The translations under genes and the position numbers were made by a program. This document shows, in pieces, positions 27,681 to 35,937 of a stretch of DNA of 64,000 bases (the first letter of the stretch is position 1; each line of letters begins with the position of its first letter). The notes under the pieces were generated by a model, which saw nothing but the letters and a program-made list of their open reading frames with translations, made no database searches and had not been told where the DNA came from. This stretch comes from Polyangium sp. y55x31 (GTDB taxonomy: Bacteria; Myxococcota_A; Polyangia; Polyangiales; Polyangiaceae): NCBI RefSeq assembly GCF_029946505.1, contig NZ_JARZHG010000008.1, positions 186,001-250,000 on the forward strand, given 5' to 3'.

Positions 27681-27997
27681 TGGATTACCCCGACGATGCC
27701 GATGGCGCTGCCCTGCGTCGCATAGCGACACGGTGCGACATGTCGAAGCCGATGGACATCGAATTCGTTGTATCTGTCCCGGATCAAGCTGCGGGCGCGG
27801 AATTGGCGCATCTGGTGGCGAAGCGTGGCTATACCCCGTCGCTCGAGTTCGACGAAGAAGCTGAGGAATGGACCTGTTACTGCGCCAAACGGATGGTTCC
27901 TACATACGAGGCGGTCGTCGCTGCGCAACAGGAGCTCGATGAGCTGGGCGCAGAGGTGGGGGGATACTCCGATGGATGGGGGACATTCGGAGAGTGA
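27677..27997 (+). CDS. RraB-like small protein, probable immunity partner
   Basis: The protein has 106 residues and overlaps the lipoprotein gene by 4 bp, so translation is coupled. The fold wording matches the RraB (regulator of ribonuclease E activity B) family: an N-terminal DDADGAALRRIA, a central LVAKRGYTPSLEFDEEAEEWTCYC and the signature end YSDGWGTFGE. RraB itself binds and inhibits RNase E; related domains turn up as immunity proteins of nucleases. It is acidic and has no signal peptide, as expected for a cytoplasmic inhibitor. Base composition is visibly less GC-rich than neighbouring genes, hinting at transfer. It most likely protects the producer from the upstream toxin; a stand-alone RNase regulator is the alternative. 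Confidence 0.75.
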   Translation: MMDYPDDADGAALRRIATRCDMSKPMDIEFVVSVPDQAAGAELAHLVAKRGYTPSLEFDEEAEEWTCYCAKRMVPTYEAVVAAQQELDELGAEVGGYSDGWGTFGE

Positions 27998-28026
27998 GCG
28001 CGGAGGTCGTTGCTCGTGGTGGCCAC

Positions 28027-31000
28027 TTACAACGTACTCTCGGGCCCGTAACAGGCGCCGACGAAACCGCAGTGGAGCTTGCGGCATCGATCCAGAGGGA
28101 CCGGATCGAAACGGTCGGCCCAGCGTGCCTCGGCGAAACGCTCGCCGAGGGTCTTGAGCTCGTTCGCGAAGCGGTCGTGCTCTTCGTTCGAGATGGTGCC
28201 GTCTTCGCCTTCCGTGGCGAGGAAGATCGGCTCGGGCGAGGAGCCCGCGAGGAAGACGACGCCTGCGCGGATGCGTCGCTCGGGCTCGCGGCGGTGCATG
28301 CTGAGCGCGTAGGCGTGGAGCTGGAAGGCGTAGACCGAGAGGTCGGAGCGCGGGCGCGAGAGCTTGTAGTCGATGACGTCGACGGTGCCGTCGGGGCGGA
28401 AGACGACGAAGTCGACGGCGCCGCGTAGGCCGATGGCGCGCGGGGAGCCGTCGGGCGCGGGGGAAAGGCCGATCGTCAGGACGAAGGGTTCTTCGCGCAG
28501 CATGCGGAGGCCTTGATCGCGGATGGCGCGGGTGTACGGGCCGTCGAGGAAACGTGCGATGCCGTCGGCGATGCGGGAGGCCTCGGGCATCTCGGGACGG
28601 AGACCGGCGAGGGCGAGGCGACGGCGGACGTCGGCGACGTCGACGGGGCGGCCGAAGGCCTCGCGGGGCCAGCGTTCGAGGACGCCGTGGGCTGCGAGGC
28701 CTCGGATGCGCGGGTCGAGGTCGGCTTCGATGTCGACTTCGACGGGCTCGGCCGCGGGATCGCCGGGGAGCTCGACGTAGCCGGTGCTGATCGGCTCGTC
28801 GAAGCCCATGAGCTGGCGCAGGCGGAAGCGGCGCGGGCAGCCCTGGAAGAGCGAGAGCGGGGTCGTGGCGATCGAGATCGTGCGGGTCGGCGGGCGCTCG
28901 GGCCAGGGCGGCGCGGGGCCCGTCGGGGAGACGGCGCCGTGCCGCGCCTCGCGAGGTTGCGCGAGCGGGTCGGCGAGCAGGGCCGAGGCCTGCTCGCGGC
29001 GGGTGATCGCGTCCTTGATCGCGGGCTTCGTGAAGCCGTCTTTGAGGGATTCGAAGGCGGAGCCGCCCTTCGCGCGCTTGCGGGCGCCTTCCGGCGGATC
29101 GGGGACGCCGATCATGACGAGCGCGCGCTTCGGCCGCGTGATGGCGACGTACGTGAGGCGCTGCCGCTCGGCGAGCTCGCGTGCGCGTGCGAGCTCGTCC
29201 GCCTTTGCTTGCGCTTCCGTGCGGAGCGAATCGAGCACGGGCCGCTCGCCTCGTTCGAGCCGCGAGAGCATCGTGTCGGAGAGCGGATCCGGCCGCGAGG
29301 CGTGATGCCGCAGGATCAGCGTGGGTTTGGGGCCGCCGAGGGAGGCGATTCCGAGGCCCGAGGGCCGTGGCGAGACGCCCGCGTCGAGGTCGAGGACGAT
29401 CACCACGGGGAAGTCGAGGCCCTTGCTCGCGTGGATCGTCATGAGGCGGACGGCGTCTTCTTCCTCGGCGAACGTGGCCTCGTCGCGCTCGTCGGAGTCG
29501 TCGCGCATGCGGCGATCGAGCCAGCGGACGAAGCCGGGGAGCGAGCCGCCGCGGCGACGCGCGACGCCGAGGAGGCGATCGACGTGGCCGATGCGCATCT
29601 CGGGGCGAGGCATGGAGGCGAAGACACGATCGAGGTCGAAGGCCGCGACGGCCGCGCGGATCGCTTCGCCCGGATGAAGGCGCAAGGCGGCGCGGCGAAG
29701 CTCGACGAAGCGGCGGACGAAGTCTTCGAGGCGCGTGCGATCCGCGGGGCCGAGCTTTTCCCAGGCGGGCAAGGTCGGGAGCAGGCGCGGGGCGTCCGAT
29801 CGTTCGAGCGGCAAGGACAAACCGGTTTTCGGCGCGCCGAGCCACGCGAGCGCGGCGTCGGACAAACCGACGGCGGGGCCGCGGAGGACGGTGGCGAGCG
29901 CGAGACGGTCGCGGCGATCGACGAGGAGGCGCAGGACCGCGGCGACGTCGCGGACCTCGGAGGTGTCGAAGAGCGCGCGGCCCGCGACGACGTGCGGGAC
30001 GTCGATGCGGGCGAGCGCGAGCTCGAGGAGCGGGAGGGTTTTTCGGCGGCGCGCGAGGATGGCGATGTCGCGGAAGGAGCCCTCGCCGCTGCGGACGAAG
30101 CGCGCGGTGAAGGCCGCGGCGACGAAGGCTTCGCGCATGGAGCGCGTGGCGCCGCGGACGACGGGCTCGGCGTCGGGCGGCGAGGCGCCGTCGTCGTCGA
30201 CGAGCACGACTTCGCCTGCGCCCTGCGCTTCCGTGACGGGGACGAGGTGATCGGCGGGGCCGTAGACGACCTCGAAGTCGCGCGGATGTGCGTCCCCCGG
30301 CGCGTGAAAATCGTGGGCGGAGAAGGCGTTGACGAAGTCGAGGATCTTGCCGCCGCTGCGGCGGCTCTCGCGGAGGGCGACGAGGTCGGCGCGGGCCTCG
30401 GGCGCGCAGATCTCGGGCGCGAGGGCGAGGGCCTCGCGGGCGAGCGGGCCGCAGAGCTCGCCCGTGATGCGCGAGAAGACGGCGACGTCGGCGCCGCGGA
30501 AGCCGTAGATGGATTGCTTGCGGTCGCCGACGAGGAAGAGGCCGTGCCCGACGAGGTTTTCCGCGATGGGCGCGCGGCCGGGGGGGCGATCGCTGTCCTC
30601 GCGCTCGCGGAGGAGATAAACGATGTCGCGTTGCGCGCGGCTCGTGTCCTGGAACTCGTCGACGAGGAGCGCGTCGATGGAAGCGCGGACCTGCACGGCG
30701 ATCTCGGGGCGATCACGGAGGCCGTCGCGGGCCATGCGGAGCATGTCGCCGAAGCTCAGGAGGCCTTCCTGGCGGCGGAGGGCGCCGAGGCGGGTGCGCG
30801 CGTCTTCGAGGAGGGCGACGATGCCACGCTCGCGGACCGAGAGATGCGGCGCTTCGCGGAGGATCGCGAGCAGGCCCGAGGCGCGCTCGGCGTTGCTGTC
30901 GCCGGGGAGCTCTTCGCGGAAGGCGGCGAACTCCTTGTCGGCGTCGCTCGTCTTGCCGCGCATGGCGATGGCGAAGAGGTCGCGGAGCGGCTCTTCGGCC

Positions 31001-31836
31001 GCGGCCGGGAAGAGCTCGCCGGGGCTGCCTTGCGCGAGGGCACGCGCGAGGACCGCGGCTGCGTCCTTGGTGCGTTGTCCGCCGGCGATACAGGTCGCGA
31101 CGATGGAGTCGAGCGAGGCGCGGAGGGCGCGCGCGCCGCCTTCGTGTTCGGCGAGCAAGAGCTCCGAGGGCAAGAGGCCCTCTTCGTCGAGGCGGTCGCA
31201 GAGGCTCGCGACCTGCTTGCGCGCGCCCCACACGCCGTTTGCGGCGGCGACGAGCGCGCGCGCGGCCTCGGCGCGATCACCGCCGGCCGAGAGCGCGGCC
31301 GAGAGCGCTTCGTCGACCGCGAGATCCGCGAGCGCCTGCGCCTCGTCCTCCTCGACGACGCGGGCTTGCGGATCCACGCCGAGCGCGAGCGCGTGCGTGC
31401 GGACGATCTGCTGCGCGAGGCCGTGCAGCGTGTCGATGCGCGCGCCCGCGGACCTGCCGAGCGCGTCGGCCGCCCGGCGCTTGAGCTCGGGGATCGAAGG
31501 CGGATCCGCGATGAGCGCGCGCCGCGCCAGGAGGATCGCCGCGAGTTTGGGCTCGGGTCCTTCCTCGTCCCACGCCGCGATCTCGGAGAGCGCCGCTTGC
31601 ACGCGGGCCGCGATCTCCTGCGCGGCGGCGCGTGAAAAGGTCGTCGCGACGATACGCTCGGGCGGGATCGGCTCGGCAGGTTTGTCACCGTCGGCCTGGC
31701 CCATCGAGGTGAGGCCGAGCGTGAGCAGGACGTAAAGCGCCGTGAGCCGGTACGTCTTGCCGGTGCCCGCGCTCGCCGCGACGACGATGTTGCGCCGGAA
31801 GGCGTAGAGGAGCGCGTCTTCGGGGGGCAACGTCAT
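28027..31836 (-). CDS. AddA-like UvrD-family helicase/nuclease
   Basis: The protein has 1269 residues. Walker A AASAGTGKTYRLTALY lies at about residues 20-35. LLVDEFQDTSRAQ (motif II) is near 392, GDRKQSIYGFRGAD (motif III) follows, and RLMTIHASKGLDFPVVIVLDL (motif V region) and YVAITRPKRALVMIG (motif VI) complete an SF1A helicase. The C-terminus carries a PD-(D/E)XK nuclease: LRGAVDFVVFRPDGTVDVIDYK near 1140, with Asp and DYK positioned for metal binding. This is the AddA arrangement used with AddB to resect double-strand breaks for RecA loading. Its ATG overlaps the end of the AddB-like gene by 4 bp. Confidence 0.92.
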   Translation of the reverse strand: MTLPPEDALLYAFRRNIVVAASAGTGKTYRLTALYVLLTLGLTSMGQADGDKPAEPIPPERIVATTFSRAAAQEIAARVQAALSEIAAWDEEGPEPKLAAILLARRALIADPPSIPELKRRAADALGRSAGARIDTLHGLAQQIVRTHALALGVDPQARVVEEDEAQALADLAVDEALSAALSAGGDRAEAARALVAAANGVWGARKQVASLCDRLDEEGLLPSELLLAEHEGGARALRASLDSIVATCIAGGQRTKDAAAVLARALAQGSPGELFPAAAEEPLRDLFAIAMRGKTSDADKEFAAFREELPGDSNAERASGLLAILREAPHLSVRERGIVALLEDARTRLGALRRQEGLLSFGDMLRMARDGLRDRPEIAVQVRASIDALLVDEFQDTSRAQRDIVYLLREREDSDRPPGRAPIAENLVGHGLFLVGDRKQSIYGFRGADVAVFSRITGELCGPLAREALALAPEICAPEARADLVALRESRRSGGKILDFVNAFSAHDFHAPGDAHPRDFEVVYGPADHLVPVTEAQGAGEVVLVDDDGASPPDAEPVVRGATRSMREAFVAAAFTARFVRSGEGSFRDIAILARRRKTLPLLELALARIDVPHVVAGRALFDTSEVRDVAAVLRLLVDRRDRLALATVLRGPAVGLSDAALAWLGAPKTGLSLPLERSDAPRLLPTLPAWEKLGPADRTRLEDFVRRFVELRRAALRLHPGEAIRAAVAAFDLDRVFASMPRPEMRIGHVDRLLGVARRRGGSLPGFVRWLDRRMRDDSDERDEATFAEEEDAVRLMTIHASKGLDFPVVIVLDLDAGVSPRPSGLGIASLGGPKPTLILRHHASRPDPLSDTMLSRLERGERPVLDSLRTEAQAKADELARARELAERQRLTYVAITRPKRALVMIGVPDPPEGARKRAKGGSAFESLKDGFTKPAIKDAITRREQASALLADPLAQPREARHGAVSPTGPAPPWPERPPTRTISIATTPLSLFQGCPRRFRLRQLMGFDEPISTGYVELPGDPAAEPVEVDIEADLDPRIRGLAAHGVLERWPREAFGRPVDVADVRRRLALAGLRPEMPEASRIADGIARFLDGPYTRAIRDQGLRMLREEPFVLTIGLSPAPDGSPRAIGLRGAVDFVVFRPDGTVDVIDYKLSRPRSDLSVYAFQLHAYALSMHRREPERRIRAGVVFLAGSSPEPIFLATEGEDGTISNEEHDRFANELKTLGERFAEARWADRFDPVPLDRCRKLHCGFVGACYGPESTL

Positions 31837-34800
31837 CCGCCGCCCTCCTCGTCCGCCTCGCCCGGCACCACGGCCGGCCTGCGGCAGACGTCCCGCGCGT
31901 CACACCGATCGCAAAGATCCCCCTTCACGGGTCGCGGCTCGATGTGGCCGTCCCACAGCGAGAGCACCACCTTGCGGGCCGTGCGCTCCGCGTCGATCCG
32001 TTTGTCCGCGATGGCCCGTCGATCCGGGTCCTTCGCCGGCGAGGCCTTGATCTCGCCCCGCTTGTCCGCGCCGAGGTAGAGCGCCTGTACCTCCTCGGCG
32101 CCCGTCGCCCGCGCCACGGCGGCGGCGTAGAGCGGCAGTTGCAGGTGCAAGGTTCCCTGCTCGCTCTTGCTCGGGATCTGCCCCGTCTTGTAGTCGACGA
32201 CGCGCGCCGCGCTTTTGCCGCCGTCGCCCCGATCGACGCGGTCGATCTTGCCCTCGACGAACACCGACGGCCCCGGCGCCCGGTCGCCCTCCCCTTCCCC
32301 CGGCATCGACGCGATCGGGAGCGCGTCCCACGGCGCCTCGACCGACGGGCCGAACGGTTGTTCGGCGAGCGCAAACGAAAATCCTTGCTCGTCGAGGCCG
32401 TGCGCGACGAACCCGAGCGCGACGTCGACGGCCGCGATCAAAAGCTCCCGCCGCAGCGGCGCTGCCTCTTTGTCCGCGCCGACCGCGCGCATCGCCGCGT
32501 CGCGCGCCGCTTCGAGCGCCTTGCGCCGGTTCGCGCGCCCGCCCGCCTCCCACGCCGCCTCGAACGCCGCCGCCGTGGCCGCGTGCACCTGCGTGCCCCG
32601 CTCGCGTGGATCGGCCGCTTCGAGCGCGTCCTCCTGGCGACGCGTCTTCCACACGCGCCGGGCAAACCCCGCGAACGCGCAGCCCGCGGCCTTTTCGATG
32701 TGCGTGACCGCGATCGGCCGCGAGGGCATGTCGCCGCCCACGCACGCGCGGAGGTGCGCGGCGAGCTCGGGATCGGCCGGGTCGATCCGGCCCGTGAAGG
32801 GTCCCGCGTCCGCCCGCGGATCGAGGAAAAACGCGAGGCGCGCCCGCTCGATGGAGACACGATCCGCGATGAGCGGCGCCGGGAGCGAGCCCGCCGAGAG
32901 CGCGACGAGCTCGGCCCCGCGTGGATCGATCCGCGAGGCCGCCCGCGACACACGCGACGAGGGCTCGACACGCTCGGCGACCTGCGATCGCAGCGCGCGC
33001 GTGACGGTCGGATGCGGCGCGGCCTCGTCGTCGGTGGTGCTGTACGCGAGCACGACGCGCCGCGCGCCGCCCATGGCCCACGCGAGCTCGGCCCGGCGGA
33101 TGCGATCCCGCTCGCGCGACGTCGGCGGACGCGCCGAGGCCGGCAGCGTCGACCAGAGCCGCTCGTCGATGAGCCCGCCGTCCGACTCCGGCCCGTACCC
33201 GCCCGGGCCGAGGCCCGTGACGAGGAGGACCTCGTACCGGATCCCACAAAGCTCGGAAGGTCGGGCGATCCGGACGGCGCTGGCGCGGCTGCCGCCGCCG
33301 TCGGACCGCCCCTGCAGCGCGCCGGCCCGACGCACCTCGGCATAAAGCTCCTCGACGCGGGCCGGCGCGTCCTCGAGGCCGAGCATGGCCGCCGCTTCGA
33401 CGACGGCGCGCGTGGCGTCACGAATGGCGCGCACCGCTGCTTGTCCCTCGCCAATGGCCTTGAGCGCGAGGGATCGGCCGCGGAGCGCCTCGACACGGAG
33501 CGCGGCGCCGAGCTCGCCCATCGAGGGCCGGCCAAGATCGAGTTTGTCGCAAAGCGCGCCAAACCTCGCTGCAATCTCGGCCCGGGTTTTTCCCCCGGCA
33601 AGGAGCACGACGCTCTCCAGCATTCGCGTGAGCGCGTCCGGCATCCAGGCCTCGTCCGCGTCTCCGGCCGCTTCGATGACCGCGCGGAGATTCTCGACGA
33701 GAAGCGTTCCGGTGCGATCGACCTCGACGGGGACGTCGCGCAGCCTGTGGGCGAGCAATGCGGCCTTGGCCTCGGCGTCGCGCTCGGCGCGCTCGGAGAC
33801 CCATATACCGGAATGAAGGCCGGGGGCGCGGAGGATATCGATCACGCGTTCGCGCGTGACGGGCCCGGACGCGAGCGCAAAGAGGCCAAGCGCGGCGCGG
33901 CCTTCAGGCGAAGCATCCGGCGAGGGGCCGCGGGGCTCGTGAAAAGGAATACGGGCGTCGGAGAGGGCAGCGCGGAGCGGATCGAGGGTGCCGTCGTCGA
34001 GCGCGGGGACGAGGATCGCAATGGATTCGGGCGGGACGCCGCTGCCGAGCGCAGAGAGGACCTCGGCCGCGACGGCGCGCGCCTCGCCTTCAGGGCCGGC
34101 CGCGCGCAATACGAGGGAGGCCGCGCCGTCGCTGAGCGGGCTCCAATCGATGGAGGGCCCGAACGTGAGCTCGGACCAGCGTTTTTCGAGGACGGTGGCG
34201 ACACCGCCGACGGCCTCCTCGTCGAGGTCGGTCGGGTCGAACAGGGATTCACCCGAGAGGAGCGGCATCTCGACGACGAGCCCACGTCCGCCGGCCTCAC
34301 GTGCGCGGGCATGCAAAGCCTCGAGCCAGGAGAGGTCGTCGGCCTCGAAGGCGAGGAGGCCGGAGAGGGTGACGTCGTACGCCGACATTTCCTGGAGAAG
34401 GGCGTCACAAGGCCCACGTCGAAGGGCGCGGGACAGGACGAACCCGGCGCTGCGCGGATCGACGAGGCTCTTTTGCGCGAGGATTTCATCGGCGCGGCGC
34501 ATGACCTCGGCGAGGAGCGCGGCCTGGGGGCCCTCGGCCTGGAAAAGGTGGTCCGGCCGAACGCCGGCGCGCCGGAGGCGGCCGAGGGCGGAGTCGACGA
34601 CGTCGGCAAACGCGACCCGCTCGGCCGGTGCGTCGGGAAGATCGAGGCCAGCGACGGGGCCGGCTTCGAGGGCGACGCGGGAGACGAGGCGGGTGACGGC
34701 GTTCGAAGCGAGGCCACAATCCGGCTCGACCATGGCGAGGGCGCCCTGCACGAAGGCGCGCAAGGTCCTGGCGCCGCGAGCGGCTTGGCCCGGCGCAGCA

Positions 34801-35096
34801 AGAGCTATCTCGACGTGGCGATCGGTCGGCGCGAGAAACAGGGGGCGCCTTTTTGGCAGGGGGGGGATCGCGCGGCAAGAGGTTTCCCGGGGGGGACGGG
34901 CGGTGAAACGGGGGACGGGGGTGGGGGGTTTGCCAGGGTTGGGGGGTGGGGGCGGGTTCCCGGGCGACGTCCACGCGGACGGCGGGCGCGCGTCTGCGCT
35001 CGGGCGGCGGATTTCGATCGTCAATCGCGGCCGCGGCAATGGCAAGCTGTCATGACATCGAGCGGGCCAAACGCCTGCTGACGGAAGCGACCCCAT
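31833..35096 (-). CDS. AddB-like PD-(D/E)XK nuclease subunit (start uncertain)
   Basis: From the ATG at 35096 the protein has 1087 residues. The C-terminal nuclease has KIDRVDRGDGG and ARVVDYKTGQIP. Cysteines in IEKAAGCAFAGFARRV and LCDRCDARDVCRR form the C...CxxCx5C pattern of the AddB 4Fe-4S cluster. The centre is a degenerate helicase fold (VLLVTGLGPGGYGPE) without a visible Walker A, so ATPase activity is not expected here. The first 80 residues run through a G-tract on the other strand and are Pro/Arg-rich, unlike protein; family-like sequence begins at PLFLAPTDRHVEIAL. The real start may be a CTG at 34841 or the ATG at 34733. The ATG at 35096 overlaps the divergent gene at 35039. Confidence 0.85.
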   Translation of the reverse strand: MGSLPSAGVWPARCHDSLPLPRPRLTIEIRRPSADARPPSAWTSPGNPPPPPNPGKPPTPVPRFTARPPRETSCRAIPPLPKRRPLFLAPTDRHVEIALAAPGQAARGARTLRAFVQGALAMVEPDCGLASNAVTRLVSRVALEAGPVAGLDLPDAPAERVAFADVVDSALGRLRRAGVRPDHLFQAEGPQAALLAEVMRRADEILAQKSLVDPRSAGFVLSRALRRGPCDALLQEMSAYDVTLSGLLAFEADDLSWLEALHARAREAGGRGLVVEMPLLSGESLFDPTDLDEEAVGGVATVLEKRWSELTFGPSIDWSPLSDGAASLVLRAAGPEGEARAVAAEVLSALGSGVPPESIAILVPALDDGTLDPLRAALSDARIPFHEPRGPSPDASPEGRAALGLFALASGPVTRERVIDILRAPGLHSGIWVSERAERDAEAKAALLAHRLRDVPVEVDRTGTLLVENLRAVIEAAGDADEAWMPDALTRMLESVVLLAGGKTRAEIAARFGALCDKLDLGRPSMGELGAALRVEALRGRSLALKAIGEGQAAVRAIRDATRAVVEAAAMLGLEDAPARVEELYAEVRRAGALQGRSDGGGSRASAVRIARPSELCGIRYEVLLVTGLGPGGYGPESDGGLIDERLWSTLPASARPPTSRERDRIRRAELAWAMGGARRVVLAYSTTDDEAAPHPTVTRALRSQVAERVEPSSRVSRAASRIDPRGAELVALSAGSLPAPLIADRVSIERARLAFFLDPRADAGPFTGRIDPADPELAAHLRACVGGDMPSRPIAVTHIEKAAGCAFAGFARRVWKTRRQEDALEAADPRERGTQVHAATAAAFEAAWEAGGRANRRKALEAARDAAMRAVGADKEAAPLRRELLIAAVDVALGFVAHGLDEQGFSFALAEQPFGPSVEAPWDALPIASMPGEGEGDRAPGPSVFVEGKIDRVDRGDGGKSAARVVDYKTGQIPSKSEQGTLHLQLPLYAAAVARATGAEEVQALYLGADKRGEIKASPAKDPDRRAIADKRIDAERTARKVVLSLWDGHIEPRPVKGDLCDRCDARDVCRRPAVVPGEADEEGGG
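34859..34956 (+). other. Extreme G-tract with G-quadruplex potential
   Basis: The plus strand carries about nine runs of three to eight G. The densest part is 34910-34956, where seven runs are separated by 1-9 nt. It sits at the 5' end of the AddB-like gene, whose template strand it is, and upstream of the plus-strand gene at 35039. No coding explanation fits: the AddB frame reads it as poly-Pro. Confidence 0.8.
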
Positions 35097-35470
35097 TGGC
35101 AGAACGCACCAAAGACGACCCCACGATCCTCCGCGGGGGTGAAGTCGAGGAGGAACAGGAAAGGACAAACGTCGCCATCGCCCAATTCGAAGGCGAAAAG
35201 GAGACGGCCACCCCGGCCCCCAGCCCGCCGACGACCAGTCGTGCGAGGGTGAAGAGCCGTCGATGGTGGCTCGCAGCCGCGGCGCTGACCCTGGTCTTCG
35301 CGGGCTGGGCCCTGTGGAGGTACTACGCCTCGCTCGACGAGATGCGATTCTGCTTCCGAGACGGCGCTCTGACCCACTGCACGCACGACCTCGACACCTG
35401 CGAAGAGGTCCGCGGCCTGGTCGGCCCCTCCGCCGGGCCCTGTCAACCGATCAGTCCGACCTTCCCCTGA
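35039..35470 (+). CDS. Small single-pass membrane protein, unknown
   Basis: The protein has 143 residues from the ATG at 35039. It has a hydrophilic, Glu-rich N-terminal part (about residues 1-75), one transmembrane helix WWLAAAALTLVFAGWALW preceded by RVKSRR (so N-in), and a short outside tail with five Cys (FCFRDGALTHCTHDLDTC...GPC). The tail could form two disulfides. Codon use is in keeping with a real gene, and the stop lies 18 bp from the convergent SpoIIAA-like gene. I do not recognise a family. It overlaps the longest version of the AddB-like gene, which argues for a later AddB start. Confidence 0.55.
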   Translation: MASCHDIERAKRLLTEATPLAERTKDDPTILRGGEVEEEQERTNVAIAQFEGEKETATPAPSPPTTSRARVKSRRWWLAAAALTLVFAGWALWRYYASLDEMRFCFRDGALTHCTHDLDTCEEVRGLVGPSAGPCQPISPTFP

Positions 35471-35488
35471 GAGCGGCGGCCGTCGCCC

Positions 35489-35935
35489 CTACGTGCGAAC
35501 CTCGATCCGCTCCGGCTCCATCGCCACCCCCAGATACGCGAGCGCCTCGCCCGGATCCGTGAACACCCCCGTCGGCCGCTCGTCCGCGCGCACCTGCCGC
35601 GTCACCTGCAGGATCCCCACCGCCGTCTGGACCAGCGTCGCGATCTTCTGGAACTCCCTCAAAAAGTGCTTCCGCAATCGCCCGAACTCCGCCTCGAAAT
35701 CGGGGTCGTTCCGCGGCGGCGCCGGGCGCGCGTCGATGAGCAGCATCGTCCGGGGCCGCGAGACATATCCGATCGCGGATTCCATTTCGACGAACGTGTC
35801 CCGCAACGTCTCGATGCTGGGGTACGGGACGCTCGTTCGGGTCACGATCAAAAGCTTTCGAGTCACGTCATGCCGCAGGACCATGTACGGGTTGCGGTAG
35901 ACCTCCTTCGGCCCACCGCGACTCGATGGGATCAT
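35489..35935 (-). CDS. SpoIIAA/STAS-like protein
   Basis: The protein has 148 residues from the ATG at 35935, two bases after the stop of the upstream gene. The pattern of alternating strands and helices (RKLLIVTRTSVPYPSIETLRD, TMLLIDARPAP, EAEFGRLRKHFLREFQKIATLV, LGVAMEP) is that of SpoIIAA-like/STAS-fold proteins. These include anti-anti-sigma-like and lipid-binding members. The canonical phosphorylated Ser of anti-sigma antagonists is not obvious. It is the last gene of an MpaB-oxygenase / cNMP-methyltransferase operon, so it probably senses or regulates something made or used there. A second protein of this type is at 38760. Confidence 0.65.
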   Translation of the reverse strand: MIPSSRGGPKEVYRNPYMVLRHDVTRKLLIVTRTSVPYPSIETLRDTFVEMESAIGYVSRPRTMLLIDARPAPPRNDPDFEAEFGRLRKHFLREFQKIATLVQTAVGILQVTRQVRADERPTGVFTDPGEALAYLGVAMEPERIEVRT

Positions 35936-35937
35936 GG

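Noticed and set aside
28513-31635. 1040-codon open frame antisense to the AddA-like gene
   Set aside because: Low-complexity Ala/Glu/Arg/Gly sequence, no motifs; complete helicase motifs on the other strand.
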